This document shows, piece after piece, positions 7,720 to 13,819 of a DNA stretch of 38,927 bases (its first letter is position 1; each line of letters opens with the position of its first letter). The position numbers were made by a program, and so were the translations under genes. The notes under the pieces were generated by a model. That model worked only from the letters and a program-made list of their open reading frames with translations, was not told where the DNA came from and searched no databases. The stretch comes from Candidatus Jorgensenbacteria bacterium GW2011_GWB1_50_10 (GTDB lineage Bacteria; Patescibacteriota; Minisyncoccia; UBA6257; GWB1-50-10), in contig LCQK01000001.1 in assembly GCA_001004105.1 (NCBI GenBank), forward strand, positions 1 to 38,927. Reading direction: 5' to 3'.

Positions 7720-8286
7720 TTAGAAGAGACCGTTCTGCGGCGCAACTTCCTCCTTATAGACGAGGTTTAACTTGACCATATCGGGCAAATCGCGCTGGGG
7801 AATCCAGAGATAACCTTTGTCTCTGATTAAATCAAAAATCTCTTTGGTGATTTTCACATCCTGCAGGCAGTAACTTTTGAGCTTTTCTATCTCGCCGCGC
7901 TTGTACATTTCTATCGCTTCCAAGCCATGCCCGGTTTTGCCGACGCCTAAATTCGCTTGGGCGAGCACTCCCAAGCCGATCCGGCGACCGAACGATTTTT
8001 CAATCTCCTCAAGAATGTCAAAGTGGGGAATGCTCGTAAGTTTGAAATCAAAGTGCTTTTCCAGAACCGGAATATCAAAACGCTTACTGGAAAAGCCGAC
8101 TAAAAGCCCGGCGCGCTTCAAGAGCGGTACCAAACCCCCAAGTTCGTTCTCGCCGAAGACGTAATATTTGTCCTCATCGTAAGAATAGGCGCCGACGACC
8201 GACACTAAAAGGTCTCTCACGTTCTGGTCGCCGCCGACATCCTGAAAGGAATTTTTGGTTTCTATATCAAAAACAATCTTATCCAT
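7720..8286 (-). CDS. DEDDy-type 3'-5' exonuclease-like protein (RNase H fold)
   Basis: A 188-residue protein with the exonuclease signature: motif I FDIET (D7, E9), motif II SKRFDIPVL (D71), motif III YCLQD (Y139, D143), as in DEDDy exonucleases of the RNase_H_2/YprB type. It probably trims single-stranded DNA or RNA ends with two metal ions. Its ATG directly abuts the stop codon of the YkuK gene, so translation is coupled. The substrate cannot be inferred. Confidence 0.85.
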   Translation of the reverse strand: MDKIVFDIETKNSFQDVGGDQNVRDLLVSVVGAYSYDEDKYYVFGENELGGLVPLLKRAGLLVGFSSKRFDIPVLEKHFDFKLTSIPHFDILEEIEKSFGRRIGLGVLAQANLGVGKTGHGLEAIEMYKRGEIEKLKSYCLQDVKITKEIFDLIRDKGYLWIPQRDLPDMVKLNLVYKEEVAPQNGLF

Positions 8287-8769
8287 CTAAACATGTCTAT
8301 CCGCCACCTTACTTGCGGCGTAGCTTTCCGGTTTGGTTTTCGCTTCGAAGTTTGAGGCCCGAATCATGCCAACCACTTCTTGAATCAACACAGAGGTCGG
8401 GCCGTTTTCGCCGACGTCGGCGTGGATTTCAAAACTCCAGTTATCTGATTTCTGGCTGACTTTCAACTCGGAGAGAATGAGCCGCGCCACTTCAAGTGAG
8501 AGGAGAACTTCCCTGATAATGCGGTCGCGGATGGTGTGAAACTTACCCAATTCCAGCCGGCGCCAGAAATAACGGCCACCGTTCCCCACCCGGTGGACGA
8601 CGACCGCCGTCACAAAATCGGCGTTTTTATCCAAAAGGAGTTCTGAATCGGTGCCAATGACGATTTTGTATTCCCGCTTCGGGTCGCTCTCCATAAAACG
8701 CAAAATCTCGGCGACCACGTCTTTCACGCCGAGTTCCAATCCGAATGCACTCAAAAATTTCAAATCCAT
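8287..8769 (-). CDS. YkuK-family RNase H-like protein
   Basis: A 160-residue protein matching the YkuK (DUF458) family. It has an N-terminal acidic strand IGTDSE (residues 38-43), a central HADVGENGP segment followed by IQEVVGMI, and the typical ending KPESYAASKVADRH. The fold is RNase H-like; biochemical function in the family is not settled. It is the first gene of a three-gene operon with an exonuclease and a small membrane protein, which suggests a nucleic-acid-processing role. The promoter lies at 8779-8807. Confidence 0.88.
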   Translation of the reverse strand: MDLKFLSAFGLELGVKDVVAEILRFMESDPKREYKIVIGTDSELLLDKNADFVTAVVVHRVGNGGRYFWRRLELGKFHTIRDRIIREVLLSLEVARLILSELKVSQKSDNWSFEIHADVGENGPTSVLIQEVVGMIRASNFEAKTKPESYAASKVADRHV

Positions 8770-8778
8770 TGTTTCTTA

Positions 8779-8807
8779 AAATTATTCTTCTCCTTTCTTT
8801 TTGTCAA
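8779..8807 (-). promoter_or_regulatory. Promoter of the YkuK operon
   Basis: Perfect TTGACA (8807-8802), a 17-nt spacer and TAATTT (8784-8779). The start codon at 8769 is only 9 nt after the -10, so the transcript is nearly leaderless. The GGAGAA run lies inside the spacer and cannot serve as ribosome site. Confidence 0.6.
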
Positions 8808-8881
8808 TTATTAATAGAAATCGGAAGCCTGCGGCATTTGCCGCCGCCTGCTGGAAGGAGAGAATTAAGATTTAGTCTATC

Positions 8882-9265
8882 CTACACGTCAACGCCTGAT
8901 GGGAACGTTGGTGTTTCACACGCTGGGATATCAATATTCAGAATGTCCAAAACAACTACCGGAATGAAGAAAGCGGCGGCCGCTACAACAATTGCGACGA
9001 CGGCATAAAGTAAGGACTTTCTTGCGGAGGATACTTTTTCTTCGTTGCCGCCAGAGGTCAGGAAATTAAAAGCAGCGATAATGATAAAAATAACTGAAAC
9101 AATAACAAGCAACCCTGCTAAGAAACTGGAAATTCTCTTAAGGACGCCAACAAGCCATCTCACGCCTTCCCCGCCGCAAGAATCTTCTGCTCCGCTCGCT
9201 ATCCTAGCAAGCCCCAAAACGGAGAGGGTTATAACACTGACAATCAATCGCGGTGATAATCTCAT
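8882..9265 (-). CDS. VirB2-like small membrane protein (copy 1)
   Basis: A 127-residue protein with a signal peptide (cleavage near SGA-ED, residue 26) and two later hydrophobic helices at about 46-70 and 86-110. The loop FNFLTSGGNEEKVSSARK is the hallmark shared with the copies at 11304 and, less closely, 11729 and 12109. The size and two-helix layout resemble TrbC/VirB2 pilins. Start supported by AGGAG just before the ATG. It lies apart from the other copies and has its own promoter. Confidence 0.8.
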   Translation of the reverse strand: MRLSPRLIVSVITLSVLGLARIASGAEDSCGGEGVRWLVGVLKRISSFLAGLLVIVSVIFIIIAAFNFLTSGGNEEKVSSARKSLLYAVVAIVVAAAAFFIPVVVLDILNIDIPACETPTFPSGVDV

Positions 9266-9277
9266 TTGCTCCTAATA

Positions 9278-9304
9278 ATTATAACAACTGGGTTTCCCTG
9301 TCAA
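9278..9304 (-). promoter_or_regulatory. Promoter of VirB2-like copy 1
   Basis: TTGACA (9304-9299), a 15-nt spacer and TATAAT (9283-9278), 12 nt before the ATG at 9265. Both boxes are perfect, but the spacer is short. Confidence 0.55.
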
Positions 9305-9308
9305 TCGG

Positions 9309-9390
9309 TGGGCAGGGAGGGATTTGAACCCTCAACCCTTGCGGGACAGCGTCCTAAGCGCTGCGCGTGTTCCAGTTTCGCCACCTGCCC
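9309..9390 (-). tRNA. tRNA-Leu (anticodon TAG)
   Basis: An 82-nt type II tRNA with a long variable arm. Acceptor GGGCAGG/CCTGCCC, anticodon loop CTTAGGA (TAG), T-arm GAGGG-TTCAAAT-CCCTC, discriminator A, no CCA. Confidence 0.95.
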
Positions 9391-9401
9391 AGATTGGTTA
9401 G

Positions 9402-9430
9402 ATTATATAGGTGAAAAATAAATTTGACAA
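9402..9430 (-). promoter_or_regulatory. Promoter of tRNA-Leu
   Basis: TTGTCA (9430-9425), a 17-nt spacer and TATAAT (9407-9402), 11 nt before the tRNA 5' end. Its -35 box shares bases with the divergent promoter at 9424-9452. Confidence 0.65.
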
Positions 9431-9452
9431 ATACTATAATATGTGATATTTC
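9424..9452 (+). promoter_or_regulatory. Promoter of the cysteine-rich gene
   Basis: TTGACA (9424-9429), a 17-nt spacer and TATTTC (9447-9452), back to back with the tRNA-Leu promoter. It leaves a leader of about 55 nt. Confidence 0.55.
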
Positions 9453-9514
9453 ATAGGCAGATGTTTAATTTCTGAACACTACCTACGCGCCCTGTGAGCA
9501 AAGGAGGTTATACT

Positions 9515-9712
9515 ATGCGTCAGCAACCGGAGAGAAAACTGTGCCGAGGTTGCGGAGGTCTCGGAAGCTGTCTAAGCTGCAATAAAGACGGCGTCTGTCC
9601 ACTCTGCGGTGGAAGAAGCGAAACCTGTTCACGGTGTCGTGGTAGTGGGAAGTGCACCAAGTGCGAGGGTACGGGCCGATGTCGAGCCTGTGGCGGAACT
9701 GGCTGGGTTTAA
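9515..9712 (+). CDS. Small cysteine-rich protein, six CxxC motifs (DnaJ zinc-domain-like)
   Basis: A 65-residue protein made almost only of CxxC units: CRGC, CLSC, CPLC, CSRC, CTKC and CRAC, most followed by GxG or GG. This is the pattern of the DnaJ central zinc domain, here free-standing. Twelve cysteines could hold three zinc ions. A strong AAAGGAGG ribosome site (9500-9507) fixes the ATG at 9515 rather than the GTG at 9494. It could bind unfolded protein or nucleic acid; there is no J-domain or other DnaJ part nearby. It is followed by its own terminator. Confidence 0.85.
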   Translation: MRQQPERKLCRGCGGLGSCLSCNKDGVCPLCGGRSETCSRCRGSGKCTKCEGTGRCRACGGTGWV

Positions 9713-9749
9713 AAACTCACACTCTTCTGACTCCGATTCCCCAAGCACA

Positions 9750-9786
9750 ACGCCATCAGTTTTCACTGGTGGCGTCTGTCTTTTAT
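9750..9786 (+). terminator. Terminator of the cysteine-rich gene
   Basis: ACGCCATCAG pairs with CTGGTGGCGT (10 bp, one T-G) around a 6-nt loop, followed by CTGTCTTTTAT. Confidence 0.8.
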
Positions 9787-9802
9787 AAAGAACTTCCATT
9801 AT

Positions 9803-9831
9803 TTGACAAATCGCACGAAAAGTGCTAAATT
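9803..9831 (+). promoter_or_regulatory. Promoter of the SPFH operon
   Basis: Perfect TTGACA (9803-9808), a 17-nt spacer and TAAATT (9826-9831). The leader of about 67 nt contains a small GCCCAATGGGC hairpin just before the AGGGAG ribosome site. Confidence 0.65.
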
Positions 9832-9904
9832 ATGAGGCAGCAAACTCGTCAACTGCATACTACCGAACCTGAACAATACAACGCCCAATGGGCAGGGAGT
9901 AACG

Positions 9905-10684
9905 ATGGCAGTATCCTTGATCGGCGCAGGCATTAGCCTCGTCGTATTGGGAACGATTGCACCATTTTTTTTGGTGCTCGTTCCGGAGGTGACCGGTCTC
10001 GTGGTTCTCAACTACTTCACGGGAAAATTGAGAGCTATAAGACCAGGACTTCGCCCCCGGTGGCCGTGGGAAGTTGTGAGAAAAGACAACTACTTTTCTC
10101 TCGAACTCGTCACACGGGAAGTGCTTGAAGAGACGTATGCCGCCAAAGATGGGCCGCAGATGAAGGTCAAGTGGTCAATTCAGTACCGCCCCGACGAGGG
10201 TAAGCTCACGAGCTACATCGCGGTGGATGCGACAACAATCGAGAAGGGGTTCCGCGATGTCATTAGCAGTGCTCTCTCCGCTGAGATCGCCAATATGGAC
10301 GCAGAACCTGCTCGTCGGGGAATTAAGGCAATCGAGCAAGCGGTGTTGAGAGCTCTGGAAAAAGAGCCGATGAGATCACACGGTATGGACGCTTCCACTA
10401 AGGAGAAGCTTGAAGGAGAGTACGGCGTCAATTTTGTTCTTTTCAAGATTGCCGACATCGATTTCTCTGATGATTACCAGCAGGCAAGAGCTGGCCAAGC
10501 TCGGATGCGGGTAATCACCGAAGCGGCTTCAAAGGTCTCAACTGGTCCTGACGGGAAACCAACGAAAGACGCCATAAACGCCGTTCTCGTGGAGCAGGGC
10601 AAGGCCAAGAAAAACATCTTCGAGGTAGAGGGCTTAACCGAAGTCGCAGGCGCGATCGCCCGCGCTTTCAGAGGAGGTAACTGA
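9905..10684 (+). CDS. SPFH/Band-7 domain protein
   Basis: A 259-residue protein with one N-terminal hydrophobic hairpin (about 4-38) and then a domain of the SPFH/Band-7 (stomatin/prohibitin) type. The -KWSIQYRPDEG- strand and FRDVISSALSAEIANM helix are typical. Such proteins form oligomeric rings on the cytoplasmic face of the membrane and organise it. AGGGAG precedes the ATG. The stop is followed after 2 nt by the next gene, so the two are an operon. The family call rests on pattern similarity, not on an exact motif. Confidence 0.75.
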   Translation: MAVSLIGAGISLVVLGTIAPFFLVLVPEVTGLVVLNYFTGKLRAIRPGLRPRWPWEVVRKDNYFSLELVTREVLEETYAAKDGPQMKVKWSIQYRPDEGKLTSYIAVDATTIEKGFRDVISSALSAEIANMDAEPARRGIKAIEQAVLRALEKEPMRSHGMDASTKEKLEGEYGVNFVLFKIADIDFSDDYQQARAGQARMRVITEAASKVSTGPDGKPTKDAINAVLVEQGKAKKNIFEVEGLTEVAGAIARAFRGGN

Positions 10685-10686
10685 CA

Positions 10687-11205
10687 ATGCCTCACCACTC
10701 TGAAAAGGTTGAGGAATCAAGGCGGAACCTAAAGAGAGCGGCAACAGCGGTTATCGCTGTTGGAGTCACTCTTGCCATCATCGGTCTTGGAATCTGGCTC
10801 TCCCGCGAGAAACCGAAAACCGAACCGGCAGCGCAAGCAGCCGCTGTTAATCCCTGCGAGGCGTGGGAGAAAATTCACCCGGTCATTGCCGGCAACGCTT
10901 TCCCGCTCGACACCGCAAGGCAGGTCGGGCGGGGCGGAAGAGTCCGCTTGGTCGTCTCACGGACACTCTATGTGAGGCGCGGCGAGACATGGGTGATTCG
11001 GCTCATTCCCGCCGACACAACCGGCTGGGTGAAGTTTGACCCGACGGCTCCCAAGAATTGGTCAGATCCGTCGAGGGAAATAAAGATGTGCTATCCCGAC
11101 GGCCTCTGCGTTGCGGATGCCCCCGGGAAGCAAATCAAAACCCGTGGACGCAACGTCCGCCGCTTCCTCGGCGATGGGTGCGTTCTGGTCCGAGCAGCAA
11201 GTTGA
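10687..11205 (+). CDS. Hypothetical membrane-anchored protein, partner of the SPFH protein
   Basis: A 172-residue protein with a basic N-terminus, one membrane helix at about 20-39 (VIAVGVTLAIIGLGIWL) and an outer domain of about 130 residues with two cysteines (CYPDGLC) that could form a disulfide. The GAGGAGG ribosome site (10671-10677) lies in the end of the SPFH gene, so the two are translationally linked. Unknown family. The outer domain may be a substrate or partner of the SPFH scaffold. Confidence 0.8.
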   Translation: MPHHSEKVEESRRNLKRAATAVIAVGVTLAIIGLGIWLSREKPKTEPAAQAAAVNPCEAWEKIHPVIAGNAFPLDTARQVGRGGRVRLVVSRTLYVRRGETWVIRLIPADTTGWVKFDPTAPKNWSDPSREIKMCYPDGLCVADAPGKQIKTRGRNVRRFLGDGCVLVRAAS

Positions 11206-11211
11206 AGCACG

Positions 11212-11253
11212 AGCGCCGTGTGGCACACCAGCCACACGGCGCTTCAAGTTTTT
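11212..11253 (+). terminator. Terminator of the SPFH operon
   Basis: A perfect 13-bp stem (AGCGCCGTGTGGC / GCCACACGGCGCT) with a 6-nt loop, followed by TTCAAGTTTTT. Confidence 0.9.
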
Positions 11254-11260
11254 AAAAATC

Positions 11261-11286
11261 AAAACCGCGCCAGACGGCGCGGTTTT
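11261..11286 (-). terminator. Terminator of the gyrA-pilin operon
   Basis: AAAACCGCGCC and GGCGCGGTTTT form a perfect 11-bp stem around AGAC, 17 nt after the minus-strand stop at 11304. The A/T ends make it usable in both directions. Confidence 0.88.
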
Positions 11287-11303
11287 GGAAAAATCAACTT
11301 GAA

Positions 11304-11678
11304 CTAAGGAACCACTGGTTCACCAAAACCAAGAATATTGAAGATCAACCTTGGTATGGCAAAAGCGAGCGCGGCAACGATAATCGCCACAATCGAAAAG
11401 ACAATTTTGTTCTTGGCCGAAGCAACTTTTTCCTGATCGCCGCCTGACGTAAGGTAACCAAAGGCCGCAAGGACGATGAAGATCACGGCCACGGCGAAAA
11501 AGATTATCGCAATCCAAGTTGCAACCTTTTGAATCAGATCAAGCAAGCCCTGGCCCGTTTCGGGAACACCGCTAATGGGGTTGGGCGGGATAACTTGAGC
11601 CATACCCATAAGCGGCAGGGTTAAAAGCGATGCGACTGCCAAATCAGTGGCGACTCGTTTAATTTTTTTGAGATTCAT
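11304..11678 (-). CDS. VirB2-like small membrane protein (copy 2)
   Basis: A 124-residue protein: signal peptide (cleavage near GMA-QV, residue 28), then hydrophobic helices at about 52-75 and 90-115 separated by GYLTSGGDQEKVASAKNK. That loop is almost the same as in the copy at 8882. The layout is that of TrbC/VirB2 pilins. It is the last gene of the gyrA operon, 50 nt after copy 3, and may have its own weak promoter there. Inferred role: pilus or channel subunit of the type IV secretion-like system encoded from 32611 onward. Confidence 0.8.
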   Translation of the reverse strand: MNLKKIKRVATDLAVASLLTLPLMGMAQVIPPNPISGVPETGQGLLDLIQKVATWIAIIFFAVAVIFIVLAAFGYLTSGGDQEKVASAKNKIVFSIVAIIVAALAFAIPRLIFNILGFGEPVVP

Positions 11679-11728
11679 GCTTTTGATAATTTCTTTCGAC
11701 CTTTTAGCTACGCTTACATTTTAGCATA

Positions 11729-12091
11729 TCAGGGACCGCCGGAAACACCCAAAATGTCTTTAATAACGCTCGCCAAGCCCAACGCCAGCAATATAATAAC
11801 GTAGCCAATCACGGTGTAGAGAATCGTTTTCTTACCGGTTTCAAATTTTTCCGGAGAGCCGCCCGCAAAAAGCATCTGATAAGCGCCGATGATAATCATA
11901 AGGGTCGCGACCGGCGCGCCGGCCGCCACCAAAAACTTAAGAATGCCCTGAATAAGTTCCGCAATATTGTCAGCTTTTAACGGGTTTTCTAATTTAATTG
12001 GAACGCTTGTATCTTCGGTAGCGGCCGAACCGTAAGAGAAAACACCAAACCAGAGGATTAATGTAACAACGATTAGAGTCAGGAATTTCAT
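11729..12091 (-). CDS. VirB2-like small membrane protein (copy 3)
   Basis: A 120-residue protein with a signal peptide (to about residue 23), helices at about 48-73 and 85-110 and the linking loop YQMLFAGGSPEKFETGKK. It shares the G-G-x-x-E-K core with copies 1 and 2 but is more diverged. It starts 17 nt after the stop of copy 4. Likely a pilin-like subunit. Confidence 0.78.
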   Translation of the reverse strand: MKFLTLIVVTLILWFGVFSYGSAATEDTSVPIKLENPLKADNIAELIQGILKFLVAAGAPVATLMIIIGAYQMLFAGGSPEKFETGKKTILYTVIGYVIILLALGLASVIKDILGVSGGP

Positions 12092-12108
12092 AAATTCATT
12101 ATATCAGT

Positions 12109-12513
12109 TCATCTGTTGCAAGTGATTTCATTCCAAACTTCAACTGTTGCGTCTTTAGCCAAGACGTGGAGAACGGTATTTACAATAACCCAGGCGGATA
12201 AAGCAATTACTAAACCAACCACCGCGCTCGTCATAATGTGACGGGCGTTTCTCACCTGTTCTTCGGAGGCGGCGGAAATCATCATCCGAATGGCGCCGTA
12301 GGCGATCATAGCAACGGTAATTGGTATCGCGATTTGAAAAAGAAATTGAATGATATTCTGGGTAGCAATTAAAGCATCGCAGAAATCACAGGGACCAACG
12401 ACGTTGCAGGTTTTATCGCCGCCCTCACCCGTGCCCTCCCAAATAAAACCTTGAGCGAAGACGGTGGCGCCGGAAAGCAGAAAGTAGAAAATAGAAAATA
12501 GAAATTTTTTCAT
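12109..12513 (-). CDS. VirB2-like small membrane protein with cysteines (copy 4)
   Basis: A 134-residue protein with a signal peptide (cleavage after VFA, residue 20), a cysteine-bearing N-terminal segment (CNVVGPCDFC) and helices at about 53-78 and 92-115 linked by MMISAASEEQVRNARH. Four cysteines, one near the C-terminus, could form disulfides. Its signal-peptide codons lie in a heptanucleotide repeat (12473-12507). It starts one base after the stop of the solute-binding protein. Confidence 0.78.
   Translation of the reverse strand: MKKFLFSIFYFLLSGATVFAQGFIWEGTGEGGDKTCNVVGPCDFCDALIATQNIIQFLFQIAIPITVAMIAYGAIRMMISAASEEQVRNARHIMTSAVVGLVIALSAWVIVNTVLHVLAKDATVEVWNEITCNR
12473..12507. repeat. 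Heptanucleotide repeat in a signal peptide
   Basis: Five units in phase: GAAAGCA, GAAAGTA, GAAAATA, GAAAATA, GAAATTT. On the minus strand it encodes the KFLFSIFYFLLSG part of the signal peptide. Confidence 0.75.
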
Positions 12514-12514
12514 C

Positions 12515-13813
12515 TTATAGTCGCTTTTTCAATAAATCCGTCACTTTGTCTTCGGCCTCCTGTAAGGCGCTCCGCGAGCTTATCATGCCGGCCAAAACCG
12601 ATTCAATCATATCGCTCAAAATGCCGCCGGTTTTATTGTAATCCACTTCCCCCCAGGCGCGAGCGGTTAACGCTTGCTTTGCAAAAACAGTAAGATTCGG
12701 ATCATTTAACGATTGACTAATGAGCGAGCGGAGTGCCGGCGGTTTTCCCGTCGCCGTGAAATAATTTTTTGCGTTCTCGCTTTTGGTCGTAAGATTCAAC
12801 ACAAAGTCCCAAGCAGTGTTCGCGTACCGGCTCTGGCGGGAAACGGCGTAGCCCCAGTAATTGCCGAATGTAATCGCTCTTTCGGCACCCGCGGGTTGGG
12901 GCACCTCTGCTATGCCCAAATTCAGAAGAATATTTTTTGATCTGATTTGAGATACGGCGCTTGCATAATCGAAAATCATTGCCGCCTCACCGGCGGCAAA
13001 GGCCTCGCGCGCTTTTTTCATTTCGTCGTTCCAAGTGTAGGCGGCGTTTTTAGAGTCAGAAAACTTCAGATAAAAATTAAGTGCTTCCTCGCCGTCCGAG
13101 GAAGAAAAAGAGGCCGAGCTGAAATCACGCGAGATCATCTCCGTCCCCGACTGGAGCATGAGCATGCTCAAAACATCCGGCGCCGTTTCCATTGATTTCA
13201 AGGAACCGCCGAGGGCCGCCGCTGCCCGGGTCACGCTTGCACCATTTTTCCTCACAAGTTTGGGAATGAGCGCCTCAAACTCGGTCCAAGTTTTGGGCGG
13301 GGTGGTAATCGCGGCATCGTTCCACAGATCCTGGTTGTAAATCAGTGCCAGCGTATCAATGGAAAGCGGCAAACCGTAAATATTCTTGCCGTCCGGCGCA
13401 AAATCGCTCTCCACGATTTGCGGGAAAAGATTGCGGAGTCCCAGCAGAGAAAATTTTATTGCCGGTACCGGCGCGATTTTGGTGATGTCCCGCAAGAGAT
13501 TCAAATTTCGCACCATGAAAATATCCGGGCCCTTGCCGGCGGCCAAAGCGTTCAAAAGGGCGGTTTCGTAGTCGGCCTCATTTGAAAATCCGCGGTAATT
13601 TACTTCCACGCCAGGATAAATTTTCCCGAAATCGGCAATCGTACCCTCGTAGGCGCGCATGCTGTCATAAACGCCCCAGAATTGAAGGGTGGCTTTTATC
13701 TGATTCGTTTCTTTTTTCAAACCCGGCAGGACGCCCACCAAAATCAAAAGAAAGATAACGACTAAGAAAGCGGCTGCGCCTATTAAAATCTTCTGATTGC
13801 GTGATAAATTCAT
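12515..13813 (-). CDS. Membrane-anchored extracellular solute-binding protein (family 1)
   Basis: A 432-residue protein of the family 1 (maltose/sugar-type) solute-binding fold. Visible features are ATLQFWGVYDSMRAYEGTIADF at the start of the mature part, GPDIFMVRN, YGLPLSIDTLALIYN and AAMIFDYASAV, all typical of sugar-binding proteins. It is held by an uncleaved N-terminal helix (about 9-31) instead of a lipoprotein Cys. No ABC permease or ATPase lies in the window. It starts 6 nt after the gyrA stop and is followed by pilin-like genes, so it may serve the secretion or attachment machine rather than import. Confidence 0.88.
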   Translation of the reverse strand: MNLSRNQKILIGAAAFLVVIFLLILVGVLPGLKKETNQIKATLQFWGVYDSMRAYEGTIADFGKIYPGVEVNYRGFSNEADYETALLNALAAGKGPDIFMVRNLNLLRDITKIAPVPAIKFSLLGLRNLFPQIVESDFAPDGKNIYGLPLSIDTLALIYNQDLWNDAAITTPPKTWTEFEALIPKLVRKNGASVTRAAAALGGSLKSMETAPDVLSMLMLQSGTEMISRDFSSASFSSSDGEEALNFYLKFSDSKNAAYTWNDEMKKAREAFAAGEAAMIFDYASAVSQIRSKNILLNLGIAEVPQPAGAERAITFGNYWGYAVSRQSRYANTAWDFVLNLTTKSENAKNYFTATGKPPALRSLISQSLNDPNLTVFAKQALTARAWGEVDYNKTGGILSDMIESVLAGMISSRSALQEAEDKVTDLLKKRL

Positions 13814-13819
13814 ACCAGA

